From NCBI GenBank assembly GCA_905331475.1, contig CAJNYU010000247.1, forward strand, positions 216,482-280,481: a DNA stretch of 64,000 bases. Direction: 5' to 3'. Shown here piece by piece: positions 49,044 through 60,062 of the stretch; the first letter of the stretch is position 1; each line of letters starts with the position of its first letter. The translations under genes were made by a program, and so were the position numbers. The stretch comes from Rotaria socialis. Taxonomy: Eukaryota > Rotifera > Eurotatoria > Philodinida > Philodinidae. The notes beneath the pieces are model-generated. The model was not told the origin of the DNA and did no database searches. It worked only from the letters and a program-made list of their open reading frames with translations.

Positions 49044-51770
49044 TTATTTTGCATAATGCTCAAATAACCATTGTTGAGATAGCTTATTGGGTTCACATGG
49101 TTTCAATTTAACTTCTTCAGTGTGTGCAACTCCGTCGACGTCAAGGCAGAGATTACTTGGATGATGAACCAGGGTTCCATTCTTTAATAAAAATTAAAAA
49201 AACGTAAAAATGTAGGTTGAAACAAAAAACGGATTTTGTTTTTCTACTTGTTCGTGTGTCCAATGTTGTTCGTTACCCAAACGACAACTGCCCATAACAA
49301 GTGATTGTGACGCCATAGTAACAGCACATGTCTCTTCTCGGCGTAATTGATTTTCTTTTGACAGTGAATAAAATTGATTCGCTGACGCACCATTTTGACA
49401 TTGAAAAACTGATACTGGTATGGTTCCTTTTTCATCTTTACCTAATGTGTCCAAGCACAATTGTGCCGTAGGATTTCTTAGCTATGAAAAGCAAAAAAAC
49501 ACTTGCATAGAAAATTTCGCTTATCAAGTTCATGTTTACTTCTCCATAGGCAAGAACATTTTCATCTAATATAAATTTTTCTGGAAATACATTGTCAAGA
49601 TACCATTTGAATGAATGACAGTTTAGACGAGTACGAATAGCACGACGATCTTCAACATCGCCGAAATCTTTACCCTTGAAATTAAAAATATTTCAATATT
49701 TTCAATTAGTAAATCTCGATCTCTATAAAAATTAGAATGTAAAACAAAAGTCATTCGATCATTCGAATCTAATGAAAATTGTTCTTTTTGCTCTATCTAT
49801 TTCAAATACCATATCTTCGTATATCCTATTGTTGAGTTTCAATACTATTTCTAGATCATTTTTCGCACAATAAATCTTACTAAAAGTTCACGTCGATGAA
49901 GATAATATAAACGTTTATAATCATCCATCCAAACTTCAGCTAAACGCATTGAATTTCGACCGTGTACATCGCCTTTGCCTGTGAAATCCACGGTTTTCTT
50001 TTATTTAATAATAATGGAAATTTTCAATCGTTACCTTTTTCTCCAGTCATATTATATGGATGACCTGGTCGAAAGATATGGCCAACACGAGAACATGGTA
50101 CAAATTCAAGACTACCACCACACATCCATACACGAAATGAGAGCTCTAAATTCTCACCTCCCCAAACCTATTTAAGCAGCGAAAAAGAATTAAATTATAA
50201 CAATCAAAAAGAAAAATCCTACTTCCATATCATCGTCTAAATTAGAGAAAAGTTTAAAAATTAAGAGAATTGATCCTATGAAAAAATAATTTACCATAAC
50301 CACCAATTTCAAAGAAATATTTTCTATTTGCTGCCAAAAGACCTCCAGCCATAGTTGGTGATCTAAAGATAAAAATTCACAATTTAAACTCAAGATAGCC
50401 ATTTAATCACCATTGAACAATCTCTGACATCAACAGAATAAGTTAAATTGAACCTTAGTGATCAAACTCATGAGTATTTAAACTATGTCAAATTTTCTTA
50501 ACAAAATCTATTCAATATACGTACGGATAAGAATCAACTCGTGTTTTTTGTGCATTTAATGTTCTTTGAGAAATAGGTGCCCAGTTAAAATGTAATGACC
50601 ACCAAAAACCGCCAACACTTCCATAACCAGTACCCTATGAAAGCAAAAAGCTGATTGAAATAAATCAAACATTTAAAAAAAGTCATTTACAGTATATCCC
50701 ATATTTTGTTCACTAATCATATCAATACTTGGACATAGAATCGCTGTACGTTTCTGTCTAATTCGATATAGAAGAGGTTCTAACCTATTTCAATTATATT
50801 AATAGAAATTTCTACAAAACATTTTTTTTACGTCTTTACCAGCCAGTATTTGCCTCACAATGAGCATCAAGGAAAATAACAACATCACCGGTAGCTATAG
50901 AAATAAAAACTAGACGATATTTATGTTTGATTTCAATACAAAAACTAACCATTTCTTGCACCATAATTTTTTGCTTTAATCAATCCAAGTCTTGTTGGTG
51001 CTCGTAAAATACGAACTAATTCTCCAAAATGTTCTTCACAATAATCATCTAAACGTTGACCCATTTCCTCTAATAGAAAGAAACGTAAACTCGTTCTGTT
51101 ATATTCTTTGTCCGATTAGAATTTCTCTTTACCGATGTCTGATTGATCATCGACTAAAATAACTTCTTTCAATAAATGTTTCGGCGAACGATTCAAAACT
51201 GAATAAACGGTTCGAAGTACTGGTGACCATCGTTCATTTTTAAATACAATCACAACGGATGCACTCGGCATATTAAGTGGATATGGGACTGATTTGCATC
51301 TAGGTGTTATATGAATCAAAACAAAGAATTTAAATATTATTTATCAGCATACAATCCATCTCGAGTATCAGGTATTGATCGCCATAATGAAATTTTGTCA
51401 CTTGCACGTAAATTGAAAAATTCCTTTTTCATAATTTCATCTAATCCTTGTGACTCTTTAGCCTAAAAAAACATAAGAAAAATAGAGATTTATTTATGCT
51501 ATTTTTCATTACTGTTAATGATACACTTTGGCCATTTTCTCCTGGACAGCCAACACATGGCTCAGGTATGGTATATGTTTCTCGGTTAATGCGTATTCTT
51601 TTTTCATTCACATTTTTCTCTTGTTTTTCGGCTATAGTTTCAAATGAAGGTAACGAGTTATTATCAGTCTTATGGGAAAAATATATAACAGTCAAGATAA
51701 TAAAAGCTACATATATATATTTATTACGACCACGCCGATATATTAACCGAATGAGATGTCGAATTAGCAT
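49044..51770 (-). CDS. Polypeptide N-acetylgalactosaminyltransferase, 14 exons
   Basis: This is a Golgi type II membrane enzyme (GT27) that transfers GalNAc from UDP-GalNAc to Ser/Thr, starting mucin-type O-glycans. Fourteen exons total 1,734 nt, or 577 residues. A short basic N-terminus and a TM anchor (about residues 19-33, [14 protein letters not shown]) are followed by a stem. The catalytic domain has [30 protein letters not shown], the Mn-binding [18 protein letters not shown], the acceptor-site [17 protein letters not shown], and the third metal-binding His in [11 protein letters not shown]-terminal ricin-type lectin domain follows ([22 protein letters not shown]-type repeats). Exon 9 is only 14 nt (50236-50223). 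The ATG directly abuts a TTTCAG acceptor. The paralogue group within the GALNT family is not assigned. Confidence 0.94.
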
Positions 51771-52280
51771 CTGAAACACATAAGAAATAATTTCAGTTAA
51801 TCAAAGTCGACATTTTACTGGAACATATGATCATTTCAAACAATGCAACATTGTAAACAACGTGCATGAGTAAAAGAAGCCAAAACTATGCGTATAAAAT
51901 TATAAGTAACCAATGCGGGCGCTTGATAAAACTCGAAAAAAAAAATTTTCAAAATAAAATCATTTTATGATTCCTTTTGTTTTGAAATTTGACGAGACAA
52001 TAATAATAAACGCATTTTGAAACTTTGTCATACTTGTTCAAATAAGAATTGATAGTCACTTATATGACATATTAAAAATATAGATTTACTTGTTCGATTG
52101 ACCAAGAATTTGAAACGAAATTATTACAAATAAATATCTAGAAGCAAACAAAACAGAGCTTATATTCGGAAAAAATGGGCCATGAGCTTCTGACTACTAA
52201 TCATCAATCATTTTTTGAATAAAATATATATATACGACCCTTCCCAAAACCATATTACGAAGAACAAAATTCCATGTTAT
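51771..52280. other. Intergenic region between LIAS and GALNT
   Basis: These 510 bp separate two minus-strand genes. The stretch is AT-rich and holds the acceptor (TTTCAG, ending 51771) that touches the GALNT ATG. Nothing else is recognised. Confidence 0.5.
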
Positions 52281-53589
52281 TTACACTGCAGCAGTAGCTG
52301 CTTGATTGTGTTGTTGCCTAGTTTTAAGTATATTTTTAATAAAATATTCTCCCGCTCGATATGATGATCGAACAAGTGGCCCACTGGCGACATAAAGAAA
52401 TCCAATTGATTCACCATACGCCTGTAATTCTTCGAATATTTCTGGTCGGACATATTCTTTAACTTTTAAATGTCGCCGTGTTGGTTGCATATATTGTCCT
52501 AATGTTAAACAATCAACATTAGCTCGTGTACGTATTTGACGCATCGTCTCTCGAACTTGTTCATTGGTTTCACCTAAACCTAACATGAGCGAAGTTTTTG
52601 TAATTAAATTTGGATTTATTTCTTTCGCATGTATAAGAACATTTAAGGATTGATCAAAATTAGCACGATGATCACGGACATGTGTTTGTAATTCTTTTAC
52701 TGTTTCCACGTTATGTGCATAAACATCTAAATTTGATTTAACAATTGTTTCAACACATTTTTTATCACCACGAAAATCTGGTGTTAAACATTCAACTAAT
52801 AAATTTGGTTTTTGCCGTTTTATGAAACTTATTGTTTGTGCTATATGAGACGAACCTTGATCAGATAAATCATCGCGATCAACAGATGTTAAAACAATAT
52901 AGTCGATATCCCACGAGCAGATAGCTTTAGCTGTATTTTCTGGTTCTTTGGGATCAGGTGGTGCAGGTTTACGAGAAGTTTTAACTGAACAAAAACGACA
53001 ACCACGAGTACATTCATCACCTAAAAGCATGATGGTAGCTGTTGAAATACGATCGTCGCCACCATTCCAGCATTCACCTAGAGTAGAATTTTATTCCATG
53101 GATGATTGAAAAACGTTCTCTATATTTACACTGACAAAACTAAAGGTAGATGTATGTTTATTCCAATTCAAACATTTTAAAAAGCATTCTATGCATGGAC
53201 AGTAAATTAGCTATGAAATTCGAATTTTCTATATAGACCTTTCAAGGTCACTTCTTTATGAGAAAACAAATATTCTTACCAATATTAGGACATTTAGCTT
53301 CGACGCAGACTGTATTTAAATTTAATTTTGATATTGTCTTTTTTAATTTTGAAAAATTTTCTCCCATGGGTATTTCTGTTTTCAGCCATGGTGGAATTCG
53401 TAGACGTTGTTGATCTTTACTTAACACTAAATTTCCAGTGTAATCATTTGATTTATTTGAGTTAAGAAAATGTTCGAAATCAGGACCATTTTCCAAAGCA
53501 GATTTTCCATATAAATAACGATTACAATAAAAAGTAATTTGAGATTTACGAAGAAAATACTTCATCATGATCGAACTATTTAATGTCAT
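52281..53589 (-). CDS. LIAS: Lipoyl synthase, mitochondrial, 2 exons
   Basis: This is a radical-SAM enzyme that inserts two sulfurs into protein-bound octanoyl chains to form lipoyl cofactor in mitochondria. Exons 53589-53280 and 53077-52281 give 368 residues. The auxiliary 4Fe-4S cluster ligands are in [12 protein letters not shown] (Cys 95, 100, 106). The radical-SAM CxxxCxxC is CTRGCRFC (Cys 126, 130, 133). The C-terminal RSSYRAG (340-346) supplies the conserved serine ligand. The motif [12 protein letters not shown] and the block ending LGLGE are typical. The first 25 or so residues are basic and hydroxylated, fitting a mitochondrial presequence. I chose the ATG at 53589; 53568 or 53565 are alternatives and would still leave a short presequence. 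The gene is head-to-head with SS18. Confidence 0.96.
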
Positions 53590-53711
53590 AACAATTACTG
53601 TTCTAGTCGTCAAATCGTTATACATGGTGTCCTCTATACTATTCGTATTGGCTCATTCTTTTCTCGTGTTATTTTCTTTTAATGATCGAATATTCATTTA
53701 TTTGTATTTGT
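53590..53711. promoter_or_regulatory. Divergent promoter region, LIAS/SS18
   Basis: Only 122 bp separate the LIAS ATG (minus) from the SS18 ATG (plus), so both leaders and core promoters must lie here or overlap the first exons. I see no clear TATA box. Confidence 0.55.
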
Positions 53712-55131
53712 ATGATGCACGCTCAACATCAGTATCAATCAGGAGGATTAATCCAAAAAAAGCAACCTTCTTTACAAAAAGTAAATTAAGTTCTCTGGGT
53801 AAAAATTTTAAAAAGATTTTTCTCTAGTTACTCGATGATAATTCACAATTAATTTCATTGATTCTCGATTTACAATCGAAAGGAAAACAGATCGAATGTC
53901 TTGAGTAAGTGCTTATAGAATAATACAATCAACTGTGTCTAATAATCATTTTAGATATCAACGAGAATTATATCGGAATTTGAGTTATTTAACTCAATTC
54001 GATCCATCTCCGCCCAATCATCCAAATACTCTACCAGTTTGTAGATGCATTTTGTTGTTTTACTATTATTTCTTTATTAATTTTAGTCACCTGATACATT
54101 TGTTCAAACACGACAATCAATGGCAGTAAGATTTTTTTGGATGTTTTTAAGAGAACTAAAATTGTCAATTTTTCAAGAATGAAAATATGGTACAACATGT
54201 TAATACTGATCAAGGTAACTATATAAATCAAGTTGTCAACCTTGAATATGACATGATCGATCTATACTATAGAAAAACATGTCTATCCGTTATTATGAAA
54301 CGGCGTAAGCTACAATAATCGGTCTTCTTACTCTATGCGTTTTTTTGTCAACAAAATGTTTTCGCCTAGAACACGGGTTAACTTGAAGCTAGCGTTTCTA
54401 TTTCATCCTGAAGATTTTCCTTGAATTCCATATTTTCCTCCTCCCCCCTGAAAAACTCTATTAAGTAATTAATTGGTTTTGAAATAAATCTTATCTTCAG
54501 ACGTAGTCCACAATGAGACTAGATATATATAATGAAAGGTTTCTTGTACATCAGTCTTTTCTTTTGAGTCAGAGTGAATTTATCAACAAAATAACATAAG
54601 TATTCAAGGACAGAAAGTACTAGTGTCTGGTTTAAAATTTGTTTGTAGTGGAATCTGAGAGGAGAAACATGATAGATCAAAGACACAGGAGCACCCCTTT
54701 TTTGTCATTTCTTTAGGACCATCGCCTAGTTCAATCACAGTTTTTGTAACAACAATATTTGTTGAATAGAATTTTCTAGAATTATATATTTACCTTTAGT
54801 CTATCGAACTCAATCAAATACTCCAAGTCAAACTTCTAGTCATGTCAATACTAGTCAATATTCTTTACCTACATCTACAAATCCATCTGGTGAACAGCAA
54901 CATTCATCAGTCTCATCTCACTCGAATCCAATGAATAAATTTACTACATCTCAACAAAGAGCACCATATTTACAACACGGACAAGTTCCTAATAGTAATT
55001 CAATGGATCCTTCCTATTCACAATCCTATGTTCCACAACAAAACAACTATCAGATACAACAGCAATGGTACAATCAATCTCGTATGCCAATACAACAAGA
55101 AAAACAATATACATCGTCTTATCAACAATAA
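53712..55131 (+). CDS. SS18: SS18-type BAF complex subunit, 6 exons
   Basis: This is the orthologue of SS18/SS18L1 (SYT), a subunit of animal BAF (SWI/SNF) chromatin remodellers. Exons 53712-53780, 53828-53904, 53955-54036, 54087-54125, 54178-54214 and 54800-55131 give 211 residues (human about 418). The N-terminal SNH domain, about 22-70, has LLDDNSQLISLILDLQSKGK and YQRELYRNLSYL, matching human LDDNNHLI and YQQMLHTNLVYL. The remainder is Gln/Ser/Tyr/Asn-rich, resembling the QPGY transactivation part and ending TSSYQQ. The human protein ends YGNYQQ. It lacks the long Met/Pro/Gly-rich middle of vertebrates. Intron 1 falls immediately before LLDDN. Intron 5 is 585 bp. AATAAA lies at 55192-55197. 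Confidence 0.9.
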
Positions 55132-55873
55132 ATATTTCTTAAAAGTCCTGTGGTCGAATTCGATCTGTGTTTTCTGTAATTCCTATATTTAAATAAAAAT
55201 TCAATGTTTCGATCAATTTTTCTATTTTATCTTATAGAAAATGACTTAAAGACAAGTTTTTATTTTAGTAAAATCTTCGTGTTTCTTTAAACAAATCGAT
55301 TCGATACGGAATGATCCTTTTATATTCTTCGAATGTTTGACAGGGACATCTATTTTCCATATAATTCCTTTTTTTACACTCAATAACTGACTATTCTAAG
55401 TTAAATATATTCAAACAACGTAAGGACGGGTGTGCAGACATGACGTACTATTACCCACATCTATACCCTAATCTGTTTTGTTATATCTGACTCATTTCAT
55501 TTTTAGCAGACAGAAATAAAATGAAATATTGAAAAAAATTTACTGTCGCATTAATTTAGGAAAAATAAAAAAAACATGTACGTTAAATCTAAAAAGCGAT
55601 TTTCCAATATCCTGTATTCTGAAAAAGTTTCATCCGATGCAAATCCCTTCTTATTCAAAAATTCGTAATCCGAGACCAGAAAAGTTGATTGTCACAATTT
55701 TAGTATGCCGAGTGGTTATGTTTTGTATATTCAGAAAGTTGATTATTTTTTCTTTAAATTTCGTAATGAATCTCTTCACATATTTCATTTTAGTCACACA
55801 CTAGCTAATGCTTATCTTGTGTCCGTGTGTTTTTAATTGAAACAATAATAATAAATTCTTTCTTGTTTTAGAA
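55132..55873. other. Between SS18 and its short paralogue
   Basis: It contains the SS18 poly(A) signal at 55192-55197 and a TTGTTTTAG acceptor ending 55871, 2 nt before the next ATG. A 91-codon open frame (55529-55804) has no family likeness and is not called. Confidence 0.5.
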
Positions 55874-58800
55874 ATGTCAAAAATATTTTTAACTGATCCA
55901 GAAACAGCCAATACGTATCCGGGCAACGAACAAACAGTAACTAATGTAATTGATATTAAATAAAACTAATTGTCGTTTTTTTTCTTTATTGCTTATTATA
56001 AGGAATGACTATCATTTACCACAAATAGAAATCCACAGACACATCTATACATCGTATCCACACTTGTGGTGAATAAAATAAATATGACCCATTCTGGTGA
56101 CCAAATAGGGATTTTTGATTTAGGGATTTTTCAATTTAGGGATTTTTTTTTATACAATATCTTGTTCAAGTCACAACCGAACAAGGTCCCAGTTAGGGGT
56201 TCATCAGTACCAGTATACTGGGTACTGGTAACACTGGTGACCAGAATCATCTCTCCAAGTTTCTGATAAGAAGAATTACGTTTCGAAATGATTCGAATGA
56301 ATATTGAATATGTATGATTCTGGTAACCACAATCAGCTCTAAGAGTTTCTGATAAGTAGAATCACGTTTCGAAAGGTGATTCTGGTAACCAGAATCATAC
56401 ATATTCGATATCTATTAGAATCATTTCGAAAAGTAATTTCGCTTATAAGAAATTCTTAGTGCAGATTCTGGTTACCAGAATCATTTCGAAAAGTAATTTC
56501 GCTTATCAGAAACTCTTAGAGCTGATTGTGGTTACCAGAATCATACATATTCAATATTCATTCGAATCATTTCGAAACGTAATTCTTCTTATTAGAAACT
56601 CGGAGAGATGATTCTGGTCACCAGTGTTACCAGTACCCAGTATACTGGTATTGATGAACCCCTAACTGGGACCTTGTTCGGTTGTGACTTGAACAAGATA
56701 TTGTATAAAAAAAATCCCTAAATTGAAAAATCCCTAAATCAAAAATCCCTATTTGGTCACCAGAATGGGTCATATTTATTTTATTCACCACAAGTGTGGA
56801 TATGATGTATAGATGTGTCTGTGGATTTCTATTTGTGGTAAATGATAACCAACCATTATAAGATGATGACATTATTTTTCAGAGTAACACCATTGGTAAA
56901 AATAGAGAAAACGCGTTTAGCGTACTAAAACATTTTTTACAATCGAGATTGATAAATTTATCAATATTACACATAATTAGTGTATTAAGCTCATTAGAAT
57001 CACGACTAAAAACACTCTGTTACCAGTCATGAAAGAATCACTTCAGATATTATTTTCGATTTTCTCTATGAAGACTAACATATTTTTCTAATAGAATTGT
57101 GTTTCATATAAATCTATCCAAAATGCATTCAGGTTTTCGGAAGTTTAAGATAAAAAATTGATAATAGAAGCTGCTAGAAAAGTTGTCCGTCGAAGAAATA
57201 GACATAGTAATTGCGTGATAATTTTAGAAAAACGTAATTCACTTTTGATGGTTTCAAGAAAGAACAGGTTGTTGTCCTTCGACAAATATTAATGATGAAC
57301 GCGGACGACAAGCAGATCAAAATTTCGTTCACTTCGATTATTATTTAATCACAACGCAATAAGTTATTTATGATAAGAAGATAACTGTTTACGTCATACT
57401 GCTTATTTTTGCAACCTTAGATGAACTGTAGAAAGTGGACGCAGTGAATAATGTATTGCGGTCACGTTCTTTGAGCTCGTGTAATAGAAGAGAATCTGCT
57501 GATAAATGAGATTGTTTTTTGTTGCAGTTGAAGAATGAACATCACTGATAGGTTTTGCAGCCTAATTTTGAGAATATTTTTAGCTGAATACAGTTAGATT
57601 GATTCTTACCGATTAGTCATATGTTTGTTTACTCTTCAATTTTTTTACCTAATAACATTAATCATCGAGTTACCCATGCACCTATGAGTAAATGACAGTT
57701 TAATTTGTTTCAAAATGGTATTTATTGTTATGACGATGAGAAAGCAAAAAATACCGAGTCACTGTAGGCTAGGTGTGTTTAAACATTGTTTATAACTAGT
57801 AAGAGTAACACGTGATTAATAATTCTGTTGCTTATTGTTCTTGAATCTAAAAGTCGTCAGCTAGGACATCATCAGATTGTTTAAACTATTTATATATACA
57901 AGATAGTAGTCTTATCGTTTTCGTAAGCAGTAATAATGACAGGTCAAAATAGAGAATGCTTGATCTTGCTTTTATCTAAATCACAAATGGCTGAACAAAT
58001 CGATGATTTTGAATCCTAAGGACTAACCTGTTTAGCACACACTGCGAAAGTGCTATATTCAAATATGAGTACCATTTGGTCAGAAATGAACTTGAGCAAA
58101 TCACAAGAGCGTGCTATCTTCATGTCGCTCGTATAGTAGCATTCTGATTATGCTGTAACATTGGTTCACAGACCTTTATGATTATTCAGTGTGTATGGCA
58201 ACAGCTCTTTAACTAGGAACATTTGTTTGAGAAATATCAACTCTTCAGGTACTGCTCGTTATTGTAAAGTGTAGTATTCTTTGTCTAATAACTCCAATGA
58301 ACGTTTACACACACACTCTCTCTCACTCGAGAATCAAGATTCTTTTGTTTGTACTATTTTATCAACATTTAAATGCATTCATTCGAAAATTAAGCCAACA
58401 TAGAATCGAAATAAAATACCATAGGTGCACAAATGCATGCATCATTGACTTAACTACCTATGCTGTGAAGTCAATATTAATCTAAAGAAGTAATTTCAAT
58501 GGAACCTTTCGCTGACCAATGCAGTATGTAATCGCTCTAATCTATTTTTTCTTTGTCTATTGTTGAAGAAATCTTTACCGGATAAAGACTCTTTAGCGAA
58601 TTAAACAAAATTTTCTCATGTGACTGTTGACATTCACTCGGCTGAATCATATAGTTAGTCATTCGCGTAGAAAATTTATCGTGAGAAATATTTTTCCATT
58701 GAATCATCCGATTGCTTCTTCATTTTAGTTACTACGAGAAAATGCAGCGTTAATTCGAACCATCAAAGAATTACAAAATGAAGGAAATAATGATAATTTA

Positions 58801-58881
58801 TTTGATTATATGAAACAGTTACATCGAAATATCTTATGGCTTAGTTTACTGGCTGATGAAACATCCACAAAAACTCAATAA
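55874..58881 (+). CDS. SNH-domain-only SS18 paralogue, 2 exons
   Basis: Exons 55874-55945 and 58729-58881 join in phase 0 and give only 74 residues. Exon 2 is an SS18 N-terminal homology domain: LLRENAALIRTIKELQ, then a short acidic linker, then YMKQLHRNILWLSLLAD. It matches SS18 (LLDDNSQLISLILDLQ, YQRELYRNLSYL) and vertebrate SS18 (NLVYLATIAD). Like full SS18 in the window, it has a phase-0 intron exactly before the LL-(D/R)-(D/E)-N motif, but it lacks the second SNH intron and the whole Gln/Tyr-rich C-terminus. Exon 1 (MSKIFLTDPETANTYPG) has no counterpart. The 2.8 kb intron holds a foldback element. SNH domains bind the BRM/BRG1 ATPase side of BAF, so it could compete with SS18 (inference). 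The linking of exon 1 is less certain than exon 2. Confidence 0.65.
56010..56847. mobile_element. 838 bp foldback element (MITE-like) in an intron
   Basis: The two halves are near-perfect inverted copies around a centre near 56429, with arms of about 370 bp and a slightly diverged middle. The outer ends read TCATTTACCACAAATAG and its complement. TA flanks both ends and could be a TA target duplication of a Tc1/mariner-like MITE, although TA is its own complement. Apparent open frames on opposite strands (56066-56266 and 56872-56627) are mirror copies of the same arm sequence, not genes. No transposase is present, so it is non-autonomous. It sits inside the intron of the SNH-only gene. Confidence 0.85.
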
Positions 58882-58883
58882 TC

Positions 58884-58917
58884 AATAAAATGTCATGTTT
58901 ATTTCGATCGTTTTATT
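58884..58917. terminator. Opposed poly(A) signals of SNH-only gene and TPRG1L
   Basis: AATAAA on the plus strand at 58884-58889 serves the SNH-only gene. TTTATT at 58898-58903 and 58912-58917 gives AATAAA on the minus strand for TPRG1L. The stop codons are only 52 bp apart, so the 3' UTRs very likely overlap. Confidence 0.6.
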
Positions 58918-58933
58918 CTTTCGAAGAATATTG

Positions 58934-60062
58934 TTACCATTTAGCTCCATTTCGATCACGGTTGAACCCGAAATAATTTTGATTAAATAAAACAGACCAA
59001 ACATTTGCATAACTCGGAATAATAATTTTATCTTCGACAAAACCAATTGGTTCTAGACTTTTTGCTCGACGATATGCAGTTAATGCTGAAATGAAATAAA
59101 TAAAAATGAAAACCTTGTAAATATACTTTTTTTGTCTTTACCCATATCAAGCGATTGTATAAATTCATCACAATTGTAATAAACTGTTTCACGTTCTTTT
59201 TCATTATAAGCTAAATGATGTGATACGAATATATGTACGTTCGTTTGAGCAGTCGGACTCCAACGTGTAAAAAATGATGGTGCAGCTCCATGAGTAATTT
59301 TAATTCCTCCATATAAATATTCACTATAAAAAAAATAGCAAATCATCTTTCGTTACCAATAGAACATAATGAAAATTTGCTTTTTTACCCCATAAGAGAT
59401 TTATCTGGATAGGAACATGGACCAAACGTAACTGCACTGATATCATCAAAAAGAATAGCTTGTGAATAGATAACTCGTTCTCGAATAAAATTATAACGAA
59501 CAATTAAGACATGATTCTCCATCAAAATAACAATAACTTCACGATGTAAATTCCAATGATCAATACTGAATGGAGATAAATAGATAAATAAAAATTATGA
59601 CCAAAAAATGAAACTACTTACTCAATTAATAGCCAAGATCGTTTCATAAGACCATCTCGATATTCGGGTGTAAATTCAAGATTAGGAAAATATCCTTTTT
59701 GAATATTAAAAATTGCCTTTTCAAATCCTTGATCCTATATGTAGGAAAGCGAATAGATAGATTCGTGATTACGAAAAACGAATCAATAATATTCAAATTA
59801 CCCGATATGAGAAATACCTTGACGCATGAAAGTCATGACATGCAATACGTCCGTCAAGGTTATTCACCGATGAACGACTTGTTGTTGAACGAGTCGTTCG
59901 AGCTGATTGTGGTCGAGTTTGCCGATTGAATGCCATTGGTGGAAGAATATCGTCGTCCTCAATAGGTTTGTCAGATGGATCATTTGGATCCGACGTATAC
60001 GATGGATTGCTAACACTTAACTGTTCAATCGTTGTTACGTTCGCTAGTGGAACAGTTGCCAT
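58934..60062 (-). CDS. TPRG1L: Tumor protein p63-regulated gene 1-like (Mover), hSac2 domain, 5 exons
   Basis: Exons on the minus strand are 60062-59802, 59734-59622, 59565-59389, 59323-59142 and 59085-58934, giving 294 residues. The N-terminal 75 residues are Ser/Thr/Pro/Asp-rich and disordered. An hSac2-type domain follows, with RSWLLIDIDHWNLHREVIVI, VLIVRYNFI, FGPCSYPDKSLMG and FFTRWSP. These align with vertebrate TPRG1/TPRG1L (WLL-E-DHWN, VVKYDF, GPFSFPGKSL, SFLSRWNP). In vertebrates TPRG1L (Mover) is a synaptic-vesicle-associated regulator of transmitter release; the function in an invertebrate is inferred. The C-terminus ends FNRDRNGAKW. No membrane segment is seen. Confidence 0.88.

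Noticed and set aside
55529..55804. 91-codon open frame between SS18 and its short paralogue
   Set aside because: No similarity and no phase-compatible link to the neighbouring exons; it overlaps AT-rich spacer.
56066..56872. Two open frames on opposite strands encoding the same peptide
   Set aside because: They are the mirrored arms of the foldback element, not genes.
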